A stretch of DNA of 64,000 nt, taken from positions 1-64,000 of the forward strand of contig NZ_CANMAX010000001.1 in assembly GCF_947495995.1 (NCBI RefSeq), written 5' to 3'. The notes below the pieces were generated by a model. It worked only from the letters and a program-made list of their open reading frames with translations, was not told the DNA's origin and made no database searches. This document shows positions 46,459-57,363 of the stretch, one piece after another (the first letter of the stretch is position 1; each line of letters opens with the position of its first letter). The translations under genes and the position numbers were made by a program. The DNA comes from an uncultured Tenacibaculum sp. Its GTDB lineage: Bacteria > Bacteroidota > Bacteroidia > Flavobacteriales > Flavobacteriaceae.

Positions 46459-46515
46459 CACTCGTTACTAAAAAAACCACACTCGTGATTAAAAGTAATG
46501 CACTTATTACTTTTA
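46459..46515. promoter_or_regulatory. Direct repeat and hairpin upstream of the tail-collar gene
   Basis: CACTCGT occurs at 46459 and 46480, exactly 21 bases (two helical turns) apart, followed by a perfect 10-bp inverted repeat (46490-46499 with 46506-46515). The hairpin lacks a T-run, so a terminator is unlikely. A regulator-binding region for the gene at 46592 is possible; no protein can be named. Confidence 0.35.
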
Positions 46516-46591
46516 AATCTACTACATCCTATTGCTAATGTAATTTTACGTTGGAATTATATATAAGAATTACTAACTAAACTTAAATATT

Positions 46592-47251
46592 ATGAATTCA
46601 ACGAAAAAAATTATCGGATTATTATTTTTATCATTCATTCTATCTAATAACTCTTTACAAGCACAACAAGAAGGTTTCTTAGGAGAAGTTAAAATGTTTG
46701 CAGGAAATTTTGTTCCTAGAGGATGGGCTCTTTGCCAAGGACAGTTAATGTCTATATCACAAAATCAAGCTTTATTTGCAGTTATAGGAACTATTTACGG
46801 AGGAGATGGTAGAACAACATTTGCATTACCTGATTATAGAGGTCGTATACCAAGAGGTACAGGAAATGGACCAGGGTTACAACCTGCAATTATTGGTCAA
46901 AAAGGTGGAACTGAATTTAAAGTTTTATCCTTATTAGAAATGCCACAACATACGCATGCTTTGTCACTATCTGGATTAAATGGAAGTGTTAGTATACCTG
47001 TAAATACTGGCGCTGGAAATGAAGATGAATCTAACCCTGGAGCAGGTGTATTAGCTAATACAGGAGCAGAGAATTTTTCATCTGAAATAACAGCTGGCGC
47101 TGCTTATGGTGGTCAAGCTTTACCTGTGGCTATATCTGGTCAAGGAACTGTAGGAGTAACTGGAGGTAGTCAATCTTTTGACAACAGACAACCTTTTACA
47201 ACTATTAACTACATCATCTGTGTATCTGGAGTTTTCCCTTCTAGAAACTAA
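46592..47251 (+). CDS. Secreted tail-collar domain protein
   Basis: A 219-residue protein with an N-terminal signal peptide (cleaved near SLQAQ) followed by a phage Tail Collar domain as in microcystin-dependent-like proteins: EVKMFAGNFVPRGWALCQGQ, LFAVIGTIYGGDGRTTFALP, DYRGRIPRGTG and EMPQHTH, ending YIICVSGVFPSR. Because it has a signal peptide and no phage neighbours, I read it as an exported surface protein, not a prophage remnant. It is followed by its own terminator. Confidence 0.85.
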   Translation: MNSTKKIIGLLFLSFILSNNSLQAQQEGFLGEVKMFAGNFVPRGWALCQGQLMSISQNQALFAVIGTIYGGDGRTTFALPDYRGRIPRGTGNGPGLQPAIIGQKGGTEFKVLSLLEMPQHTHALSLSGLNGSVSIPVNTGAGNEDESNPGAGVLANTGAENFSSEITAGAAYGGQALPVAISGQGTVGVTGGSQSFDNRQPFTTINYIICVSGVFPSRN

Positions 47252-47276
47252 TTATCGAGATTAAATTACTTTTCAT

Positions 47277-47316
47277 CCCCCATTGAATACACTTTTATTC
47301 TTTGGGGTTTTTTAAA
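47277..47316 (+). terminator. Terminator after the tail-collar gene
   Basis: CCCCATTGAATA pairs with TATTCTTTGGGG (one mismatch) around a 6-base loop, followed by six T. Confidence 0.75.
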
Positions 47317-47362
47317 TTAATTATTTATATTTAAGTCAATTAACTTTAAAACCGAACCTAAA

Positions 47363-50300
47363 ATGATTAAACACATTACTTTAAACAAAATAACTTTATG
47401 CTTAATTTTGTTATTAGTATCCTCCTTTAACCTTCAAGCGCAAAATGACAACGGTTCTATTGATGTCGCTGGTGATATAGCTATTGTAGCTTTTAATCGA
47501 GTAACATCTCCAACAAGTAGTTCTGACTTTGCTTTTCTTCTTCTTGACGATTGTCCTGCTGGAACAGCAATTATTTTTGATGATGATGAATGGACTGGCA
47601 GTGGTTTTGATTCTCCTACAGGAGGAGAAGGAGCCGTTACATGGACAAACAATACTGGATCGACTATAAATTCAGGAACTGTTATTCAAATTACCAGTGG
47701 AAACAATTCTCCAACAGTAAATTTAGGTTCCGCAACTGAATCTGATGGTGGTTTTAATCTTGCTCCTAATGATCAATTATACGCTTACACTGGAACCTTC
47801 AGAAGCCCTTCAGTTACTTTTTTAGCTTTTTATGGTGGAACCACAAATACAGGAGGTGGTTCAGCCACACTAACTGGTACTGGTTTAACAAATGGAACCA
47901 CAGCTTTTGAAACCGCTAATTTAGGATACTACTCAGGACCAACTGTATGTAATAGTACACTAGGCGATTGTTTAAACATGATAAATAACCCTACCAATTG
48001 GACTACAGGAGCCTTTTCTTTTCCTGCCGGGGTAGCAAGTACTTTTACAGGCACTGCAATTTCACCTGCTACAACTCCAACCGTAACCAGTGTAACAGTC
48101 CCTAGTAATGCCACATATTCTACAGGTCAAAATCTAGATTTCACAGTAAACTTTGACGAAAATGTTACAGTTAATACTACTGGAGGTACTCCACAATTAT
48201 CCTTAACTATTGGAAGCACAACTCGCCAAGCCACTTATCAAAGTGGTTCAGGAACTACTGCTTTAGCTTTTAGGTATACTGTACAAGCTGGTGATGTTGA
48301 TTCTGATGGAATATCAATAGGAACACTTTCTGCTAACGGAGGAACCTTACAAAACGGTTCAGGTACTGATGCTGATTTAACTTTAAATAGCATTGGTGTT
48401 ACAACTGGGATTTTAGTTAGCGCACCTATTACATTAACAATTACTGGACTCACTGGTGATGATAAAGTATATGATGATACTACTGCAGCTAGTGCTTTTG
48501 GAACTGCTACTCTATCTGGAGTTGTTGGTGGAGATGATGTATCTTTAGGTGGTAGCCCAGTATTCACATTTGCTTCTGCCAATGTGGGAACTGGAATTAC
48601 AATTAACACAACTGGATATACTATCTCTGGAACAGATAGTGGAAAATATACACTAACACAACCAACTTTATCTGGTGACATTACAGCTAAAGAATTAACC
48701 ATTACTGGACTTACTGGTGATGATAAAGTATATGATGATACTACTGCAGCTAGTGCTTTTGGAACTGCTACTTTAGTAGGTGTAGAATCGGGTGATGATG
48801 TATCTTTAGGTGGAAGCCCAGTATTTACTTTTGCTTCTGCCAATGTGGGAACTGGAATTACAATAAATACTACTGGATATACTATTTCTGGTACGGATAG
48901 TGGAAATTATACACTAACACAACCAACTTTATCTGGTGACATTACAGCTAAAGAATTAACCATTACTGGACTTACTGGTGATGATAAAGTATATGATGAT
49001 ACTACTGCAGCTAGTGCTTTTGGAACTGCTACTTTAGTAGGTGTAGAATCGGGTGATGATGTATCTTTAGGTGGAAGCCCAGTATTTACTTTTGCTTCTG
49101 CCAATATGGGAACTGGAATTACAATAAATACTACTGGATATACTATTTCTGGTACGGATAGTGGAAATTATACACTAACACAACCAACTTTATCTGGTGA
49201 CATTACAGCTAAAGAATTAACCATTACTGGACTTACTGGTGATGATAAAGTATATGATGATACTACTGCAGCTAGTGCTTTTGGAACCGCTACTTTAGTA
49301 GGTGTAGAATCGGGTGATGATGTATCTTTAGGTGGAAGCCCAGTATTTACTTTTGCTTCTGCCAATGTGGGAACTGGAATTACAATAAATACTACTGGAT
49401 ATACTATTTCCGGTACGGATAGTGGAAACTATACACTAACACAACCAACTTTATCTGGTGATATTACTGCTAAAGAATTAACTATTACTGGACTTACTGG
49501 TAGTGATAAAGAATATGATGATACTACTGCTGCTAGCGCTTCTGGAACTGCTACTTTAGTAGGTGTAGAATCGGGTGATGATGTATCTTTAGGTGGAAGC
49601 CCAGTATTTACTTTTGCTTCTGCCAATGTGGGAACTGGAATTACAATAAATACTACTGGATATACTATTTCCGGTACGGATAGTGGAAACTATACACTAA
49701 CACAACCAACTTTATCTGGTGATATTACTGCTAAAGAATTAACTATTACTGGACTTACAGGAGACAATAAAGTATTTGATGGAACAACTAACGCAACAGC
49801 TACAGGTACTGCAACATTAAATGGTGTAGAAACTGGTGATGATGTATCTCTAGGCGGAAGTCCTGTATTTACTTTTATTTCTACAAGCGTTGGAACTGGA
49901 ATCACAATTAACACTACTGGATACACTATTTCTGGAACTGATAGCGGAAATTATACATTAACACAACCAACTTTATCTGGTGATATCACTAGCGCTGCGA
50001 TTACTTGGACCGGAACTAGTAGTAACGACTGGAATACAGCTTCTAACTGGAACACAAATACATTACCGGTTTCCAGTTCTGATGTAACTATACCAAATGG
50101 AATTACTAATTACCCTACTATATCTTCAGCTGTAACTGTAAATTCTATTAATATTGCTTCTGGAGCGTCATTAATTGCAAATGCTTCAGTAACTGGTAGT
50201 ACTACATATACAAGAAACTTACCGACTACTAATTGGTATTTAGTTTCTGCTCCTGTATCTGGAGAAACTCAACAAGATATAATTGCAGGTCATACTTTTG

Positions 50301-51448
50301 CTACAGGATCAGGTTCTAACATTGGTATCGGTGCATTTACTAATAACGGAGCTACTCCTTGGGTATATGCCACAAATGCTACTACTGGTCCATTAGTATC
50401 AGGTGCAGGTGTGTCGATGAAACTTGCTGCTGCAGGTGATGTAACTATTACAGGAACTGTAAATACCACTAATGTAAGTTTCCCAATAGCTACTGGAACT
50501 AGAAACAATTTCAATTTAATTGGTAATCCTTATACATCTTATATCAGTTCTAGTACTTTTGCTTCAGCTAATACAGGTTTACTTAGCGAAGAAACTGTTT
50601 GGTTATGGGACGGTTCTCAATATGTAACTTATAATAATATGAGTCCTATTCAAATTGCTCCTGCTCAAGGTTTCTTTGTAGAAGCAAGTGGTTCTGGTAA
50701 TGTTACATTCTCTACTGCAAATCAAAGCCACCAAGGTAGTGATACTTTCATGAGACAGGTTCCAAATGCTACTTTTGAGTTATTTATTGATAATGGTACT
50801 GATAAAAAATCTACAAAAGTATTTTATGCTGATAATAAAACTAAAGGATTTGATAATGGTTCAGACTCTAAAATGTTTGGTGGCATAACACTAGAGTTTG
50901 CGGTTTTCACTGAACTATTAGAAAATAGTGAAGGAAAAAAATTAGCTATTCAAACTTTACCTAATACTAATTTTGAAACAATGATTATTCCTATTGGAGT
51001 TATTGCTAATGCTGGTGAAAATGTAACATTCTCGATTTCTAGCAATAGCTTACCTAATGGTGTAGAAGTTTATCTAGAGGATAAAGTTAACAATACCATT
51101 GTGAATTTATCTGAGAACAATCATAACCTTACTTTGAATAAAGCCTTAAATGGTACTGGTAGATTCTATATACACACTACAGCTAAACGCTTGAGTAATG
51201 AAGATATTACTAATGATTTTAAATCGGTAAACATCTATAAATCTAACCAACAAGAAATTACTATTAGTGGATTACAAGGACAAGCTTCAGTAAAATTATT
51301 TTCTATACTTGGTAAACAAGTTAGTAACACAGAAATTAATTCTACAGGAAACAGCAAGATTAACTTACCAGAACTTCCTACAGGAATATACATTGTAAGA
51401 CTTTCGTCTGATTTAGGTGAATTAACTAAAAAAATAATCTTAGAATAA
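47363..51448 (+). CDS. Large T9SS-sorted protein with YDG-type repeats
   Basis: A 1361-residue secreted protein. Signal peptide (ending FNLQAQ); N-terminal module about 25-230 (SSDFAFLLLDDCPAGTAIIF, FDDDEWTG); a SWM/Ig-like module about 240-355 (VTVPSNATYSTGQNLDFTVN); six tandem 87-residue repeats (about 360-880) with the LTGDDKVYDDTTAAS start typical of YDG/MBG domains; then a region of about 480 residues shared with the neighbouring 51797 protein (SNDWNTASNWNTNTLPVSSS, ETVWLWDGSQYVTY, TKGFDNGSDSKMFGG) and the type A sorting domain (IYIVRLSSDLGELTKKIILE). It should be exported by the type 9 secretion system and fixed to or released from the surface, probably as an adhesin. A 55-codon peptide gene follows 23 bases downstream. 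Confidence 0.88.
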   Translation: MIKHITLNKITLCLILLLVSSFNLQAQNDNGSIDVAGDIAIVAFNRVTSPTSSSDFAFLLLDDCPAGTAIIFDDDEWTGSGFDSPTGGEGAVTWTNNTGSTINSGTVIQITSGNNSPTVNLGSATESDGGFNLAPNDQLYAYTGTFRSPSVTFLAFYGGTTNTGGGSATLTGTGLTNGTTAFETANLGYYSGPTVCNSTLGDCLNMINNPTNWTTGAFSFPAGVASTFTGTAISPATTPTVTSVTVPSNATYSTGQNLDFTVNFDENVTVNTTGGTPQLSLTIGSTTRQATYQSGSGTTALAFRYTVQAGDVDSDGISIGTLSANGGTLQNGSGTDADLTLNSIGVTTGILVSAPITLTITGLTGDDKVYDDTTAASAFGTATLSGVVGGDDVSLGGSPVFTFASANVGTGITINTTGYTISGTDSGKYTLTQPTLSGDITAKELTITGLTGDDKVYDDTTAASAFGTATLVGVESGDDVSLGGSPVFTFASANVGTGITINTTGYTISGTDSGNYTLTQPTLSGDITAKELTITGLTGDDKVYDDTTAASAFGTATLVGVESGDDVSLGGSPVFTFASANMGTGITINTTGYTISGTDSGNYTLTQPTLSGDITAKELTITGLTGDDKVYDDTTAASAFGTATLVGVESGDDVSLGGSPVFTFASANVGTGITINTTGYTISGTDSGNYTLTQPTLSGDITAKELTITGLTGSDKEYDDTTAASASGTATLVGVESGDDVSLGGSPVFTFASANVGTGITINTTGYTISGTDSGNYTLTQPTLSGDITAKELTITGLTGDNKVFDGTTNATATGTATLNGVETGDDVSLGGSPVFTFISTSVGTGITINTTGYTISGTDSGNYTLTQPTLSGDITSAAITWTGTSSNDWNTASNWNTNTLPVSSSDVTIPNGITNYPTISSAVTVNSINIASGASLIANASVTGSTTYTRNLPTTNWYLVSAPVSGETQQDIIAGHTFATGSGSNIGIGAFTNNGATPWVYATNATTGPLVSGAGVSMKLAAAGDVTITGTVNTTNVSFPIATGTRNNFNLIGNPYTSYISSSTFASANTGLLSEETVWLWDGSQYVTYNNMSPIQIAPAQGFFVEASGSGNVTFSTANQSHQGSDTFMRQVPNATFELFIDNGTDKKSTKVFYADNKTKGFDNGSDSKMFGGITLEFAVFTELLENSEGKKLAIQTLPNTNFETMIIPIGVIANAGENVTFSISSNSLPNGVEVYLEDKVNNTIVNLSENNHNLTLNKALNGTGRFYIHTTAKRLSNEDITNDFKSVNIYKSNQQEITISGLQGQASVKLFSILGKQVSNTEINSTGNSKINLPELPTGIYIVRLSSDLGELTKKIILE
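48440..50005 (+). repeat. Six tandem 261-bp repeats encoding YDG domains
   Basis: Units begin at 48440, 48701, 48962, 49223, 49484 and 49745, exactly 261 bases (87 codons) apart. Units 2 and 3 differ by one base that I can find (near 49110). Unit 4 resembles units 2-3 in its first half and unit 5 in its second half. Units 1 and 6 are more diverged. This pattern indicates recent unequal exchange or conversion inside the gene. Confidence 0.95.
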
Positions 51449-51471
51449 TTAATCCTCTAAAAGAAGTAATC

Positions 51472-51639
51472 ATGACTAATAGCAAAGAAAATAAACAAGA
51501 AATCACGAGAAAAGAAGCTCTTAAAAAAATAGGTAATTACGGAAAGTATACTGCATTAACAGCACTAGGTACTTACTTAATTTTAAATCCTAAGAAAGCA
51601 CAAGCAGCTTCACCAGAACCACCAGGAGGCGGATTCTAA
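51472..51639 (+). CDS. 55-residue Tat-signal-like peptide, copy 1
   Basis: ATG at 51472, stop at 51637; 55 residues. The N-terminus is polar and charged, followed by TRKEALKKIGNYGKY, then a hydrophobic stretch (TALTALGTYLILN) and a potential signal peptidase site after KKAQA. This resembles a twin-arginine signal with an RK pair (S/T-R-R-x-F-L-K-x-x-G pattern). The part left after cleavage would be ten residues, ASPEPPGGGF. It lies 23 bases after a T9SS-sorted protein gene and before a terminator, so it shares that transcript. A second copy sits at 54683 in the same setting, 50 of 55 residues identical. Function unknown: secreted peptide, membrane-held peptide or precursor are all possible. 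Confidence 0.75.
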   Translation: MTNSKENKQEITRKEALKKIGNYGKYTALTALGTYLILNPKKAQAASPEPPGGGF

Positions 51640-51656
51640 AAAAAGTTATACAAACT

Positions 51657-51690
51657 TAAAACCTCAAGAGTATTCTTGAGGTTTTTTATT
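51657..51690 (+). terminator. Terminator of cassette 1
   Basis: AAACCTCAAGA pairs with TCTTGAGGTTT around a 4-base loop, followed by a T-run. The sequence CCTCAAGA is also used in the terminator of cassette 2. Confidence 0.85.
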
Positions 51691-51796
51691 TTCATTATTA
51701 ATAAATCGTTAACAATTCAACAAAAAAGACAATTCGAACTACACTAAGCACTCATTTTTAGTAATTTGCTTGCTCTTAAAAATATATAAACTAAAA

Positions 51797-54658
51797 ATGA
51801 AAAAAAATTACTCATTATTGATAATCTTTTTATTATCGATTTTTTCAATTCAAAATTCATTTAGTCAGATTTATAATGCTGATTTTTCTAATGACGGTGA
51901 CGGTTTTGCCGACCACACTTCTAGTAGTCTTCCTGCTACTGCACCTGCTAGTGTAGGTCCTTTTGGAACTGCTCCTAATCAATGGTCTTTATCATATACC
52001 ACTACTCCATCTAGTGATGGTACAGCAAACTCTTTTAAAGTAAGTGGTGGGGCCTTAGTTAGTAATGACTGGGGAGGACAAGGTATCTTTACAAGTCAAT
52101 CCATAGACATTTCTACTATTTCTACTATCAATATTTCCGCTCTAGGATCTAACATTGGAGCTAACGATGATAATTTCACATACTTTTACATCTTAGACGG
52201 AGGAACTAGAGTTGATACAACTATTGGAGCAACAAACAATGGAGATCCTGTAAACTACAGCATAAACAATTTAGATGTATCAGGAAATAATTCTATTCAA
52301 GTTGGATTTGAATTTAGCGAAAACGGAAGTGGCGATGGTTATTCTATCTCTTCTTTTTCTGTTTCAAACGCATCTAACCAAGCTATAAATTTTAATAATT
52401 CAACAAGTTCAATTAACGAAACAGATGCTACTGTTAACACATTAATACCTGTTACACTTTCAAACTACAGTACAAATGTAACTGTTAGTGTCACAGTAGA
52501 TGGTAGTAGTACTGCTCAAGTAGGAGATTATACATTAAATACTAATTCATTAGCATTTACTGCTAATGGAAGTCAAAATATCTCTTTAGACATTAATGAT
52601 GATGTAGATTTTATAAGTGAAACAGTTATTTTAAATATAGCCGTTACATCTGGAACAGCTGACATTACAACATCTCAACATACTGTCACAATTAACGACG
52701 ATGATTTACCTATAGTAATTAATGAAATTAATGCAGATCCTGATTCTACGAACGGAGATGCTAATGGAGATGGAACTTCTAATTTCTCTGAAGATGAATT
52801 TGTTGAAATATATAATATTTCAGGAGCTAATTTAGATATTTCTGGATGGGTTTTAGCAGATGCTGCTTCAGATAGACACACTTTCCCTAACGGTACCATA
52901 GTTCCAGCAAATGAATCTATTGTTGTATTTGGAGGGGGAACACCTGTAACAGTTCCTGGTTTAGTTCAAGTGGCTTCAACAAATTCATTAGGTCTAAGTA
53001 ATTCAGGAGATACTGTTGTCATTAAAAATGGTTCTGGAGATATAATTATTTCTGAATCTTATGGAAGTGAAGGTGGGAATAACCAATCTTTGGCTAGAAA
53101 CGATGATTTGACCGGAACATTCGTTCAGCACTCAACTATCGTAAGTAACGCTGTACTATTCTCTCCAGGTAAAGACAATACAGACAATACTCCTTTTTCT
53201 TCTTCTATCAAATGGACAGGAGCGACAAGCAATGACTGGAGTACAGGTACCAATTGGTTAGGAGGAGTTGTTCCTTCTAATAGCTCTGATGTTGTTATAC
53301 CTGCCGGGTTAACAAACTATCCTACTGCATCTAGCTTTATATTCGTAAACAGTATTACTTTCGAATCTGGAACGTCTTTATTGTTCAACTCTTTTGTTAA
53401 TGGACAAATAACATACAACAGAGATGTAACTTCAAATTGGCACTTAGTAGCTTCTCCTATCAATGGAGAAAGTATTGATAATTTGATCACTAACAATAGT
53501 TTCTCTACTGGAACTAGTACTAATATTGGTATTGGTTTATATGATAATGACAATGCTACTACACCATGGCAATATCAAAATAGTTCTTCAACTGGAGCAT
53601 TAGCTAGCGGAACTGGTATTTCAGTAAAATTAAATACTTCATCTATAGTTTTTAAAGGAAACATGTATACAGGTTCTGACGTAATACCTGTTACAACTGG
53701 TAGTAGAACTGATTTTAACCTAATCGGAAACAGATATACAGCTTATTTAGATTCTGATGCTTTTTTAACTAATATATCAAATACTCCTGCATTAGCAGAG
53801 CAAACTATTTGGTTGTGGGACGGAACACAATATGTAACAAAAAACTTAACAGAATCTATCAAAATTGCTCCAACTCAAGGTTTTTTCATAAAGGCTGCTA
53901 TTGACACTAATGTAGCTTTGAATCCTGCAATGCTTTCTCATAACTCAACTGATACTTTTTTACGTCAAGCACCAAAATCTTCTTTTGAATTATCAATAAA
54001 TAATGGTGAGGTTGCGGGTTCAACTAAAGTATATTATATAGACGGAAAGACTAAAGGTTTTGACAATGGTTATGATTCTAGAATATTTGAAGGCGCAGAC
54101 CAGAACTTTGCAGTTTACACTCAATTATTAAATGATAATGATGGTAGAAATCTAGCTATTCAAACATTACCTAATAACAATCTAGAAACTATGGTAATTC
54201 CTGTTGGTTTAATTACTGATGCTGATCAAGAAATCACATTTTCAGCAATAACTACGAATTTACCATCTGGAGTAGACGTATATCTGGAAGATAGAGTTAA
54301 CAATACATTTGTAAATCTTTCTGAAGGTAATTATACATTTAAAACTAAATCTGTTAGTAACGGAGTTGGACAATATTATATCCATACTACATCTGCTAAA
54401 TTAAGTAACGATGATATCTCAAAAGATATTAAAAACGTAAGTATATATGGTTCTGCTAATAATGAAATTACTGTAACTGGATTACAAGCAGAAGCTAATG
54501 TAAAAGTATTCTCTCTTTTAGGGGAAGAATTAATAAACTCTGATATTAATTCAAACGGAGTAAGTAAAATTTCTTTACCTAGCTTATCCACAGGAGTATA
54601 TGTTGTAAAGTTAAACTCAACTTTAGGAAACATAACTAAAAAAGTAATTTTAGAATAA
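51797..54658 (+). CDS. Large T9SS-sorted protein with Calx-beta and lamin-tail domains
   Basis: A 953-residue secreted protein. I use the ATG at 51797, which begins the signal peptide (MKKNYSLLIIFLLSIFSIQN); an upstream in-frame TTG adds nine residues before it. After an N-terminal beta-rich module (about 25-195) follow a Calx-beta domain (about 205-305, ending VTINDDDLP), a lamin-tail domain (about 308-430, VINEINADPDSTNG, DEFVEIYNISGANLDISGWV) and a C-terminal region of about 480 residues homologous to that of the 47363 protein, ending in the type A sorting domain (VYVVKLNSTLGNITKKVILE). Likely a cell-surface or released adhesin/binding protein. It heads cassette 2 with the peptide gene 24 bases downstream. 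Confidence 0.87.
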   Translation: MKKNYSLLIIFLLSIFSIQNSFSQIYNADFSNDGDGFADHTSSSLPATAPASVGPFGTAPNQWSLSYTTTPSSDGTANSFKVSGGALVSNDWGGQGIFTSQSIDISTISTINISALGSNIGANDDNFTYFYILDGGTRVDTTIGATNNGDPVNYSINNLDVSGNNSIQVGFEFSENGSGDGYSISSFSVSNASNQAINFNNSTSSINETDATVNTLIPVTLSNYSTNVTVSVTVDGSSTAQVGDYTLNTNSLAFTANGSQNISLDINDDVDFISETVILNIAVTSGTADITTSQHTVTINDDDLPIVINEINADPDSTNGDANGDGTSNFSEDEFVEIYNISGANLDISGWVLADAASDRHTFPNGTIVPANESIVVFGGGTPVTVPGLVQVASTNSLGLSNSGDTVVIKNGSGDIIISESYGSEGGNNQSLARNDDLTGTFVQHSTIVSNAVLFSPGKDNTDNTPFSSSIKWTGATSNDWSTGTNWLGGVVPSNSSDVVIPAGLTNYPTASSFIFVNSITFESGTSLLFNSFVNGQITYNRDVTSNWHLVASPINGESIDNLITNNSFSTGTSTNIGIGLYDNDNATTPWQYQNSSSTGALASGTGISVKLNTSSIVFKGNMYTGSDVIPVTTGSRTDFNLIGNRYTAYLDSDAFLTNISNTPALAEQTIWLWDGTQYVTKNLTESIKIAPTQGFFIKAAIDTNVALNPAMLSHNSTDTFLRQAPKSSFELSINNGEVAGSTKVYYIDGKTKGFDNGYDSRIFEGADQNFAVYTQLLNDNDGRNLAIQTLPNNNLETMVIPVGLITDADQEITFSAITTNLPSGVDVYLEDRVNNTFVNLSEGNYTFKTKSVSNGVGQYYIHTTSAKLSNDDISKDIKNVSIYGSANNEITVTGLQAEANVKVFSLLGEELINSDINSNGVSKISLPSLSTGVYVVKLNSTLGNITKKVILE

Positions 54659-54682
54659 ACTACCCCTCTAAAAAGTATCATC

Positions 54683-54850
54683 ATGACTAATAAGAAAGAT
54701 AACAAACAAGAGATTACTAGAAAAGAAGCTCTTAAAAAAATAGGAAACTACGGAAAGTACACTGCATTAACTGCATTAGGAACTTACCTAATTTTAAATC
54801 CTAAAAAAGCACAGGCTTCTTCTCCTGAAGCTCCAGGAAGTGGATTCTAA
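54683..54850 (+). CDS. 55-residue Tat-signal-like peptide, copy 2
   Basis: ATG at 54683, stop at 54848; 55 residues. Same layout as copy 1: TRKEALKKIGNYGKY, hydrophobic TALTALGTYLILN, then KKAQA and a ten-residue tail, here SSPEAPGSGF. Only residues 4, 6, 46, 50 and 53 differ from copy 1, while the large proteins upstream are far less alike. The spacing to the upstream gene (24 bases) and the bases before the ATG are also similar. The strong conservation supports a real gene. Function unknown. Confidence 0.75.
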   Translation: MTNKKDNKQEITRKEALKKIGNYGKYTALTALGTYLILNPKKAQASSPEAPGSGF

Positions 54851-54872
54851 GAAGTAAAAACTATTTAAACTT

Positions 54873-54904
54873 AAAAACCTCAAGAGAAATCTTGAGGTTT
54901 TTTT
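54873..54904. terminator. Terminator of cassette 2, shared with gyrB
   Basis: AAAAACCTCAAGA pairs with TCTTGAGGTTTTT around a 4-base loop, with T-rich ends on both strands. It lies 22 bases after the peptide stop and 23 bases after the gyrB stop on the other strand. Confidence 0.85.
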
Positions 54905-54927
54905 GAACTTGATATTTAAATAATTGA

Positions 54928-57363
<2,436 letters not shown>

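Noticed and set aside
46592..47251. Tail-collar gene as evidence of a prophage
   Set aside because: It has a signal peptide and there is no integrase, capsid, terminase or lysis gene nearby.
48238..49926. A series of minus-strand ORFs of 65-201 codons at regular 261-base steps
   Set aside because: They are mirror frames of the YDG repeats; the plus-strand frame explains the periodicity and has the signal peptide and sorting domain.
48440..50005. Regular direct repeats as a CRISPR array
   Set aside because: The unit is 261 bases, has no spacers and codes for a protein domain; no cas genes are in the window.
54376..54705. Minus-strand ORF of 109 codons covering the end of the T9SS gene and the start of peptide copy 2
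   Set aside because: No family features; the plus-strand reading of both genes is well supported.
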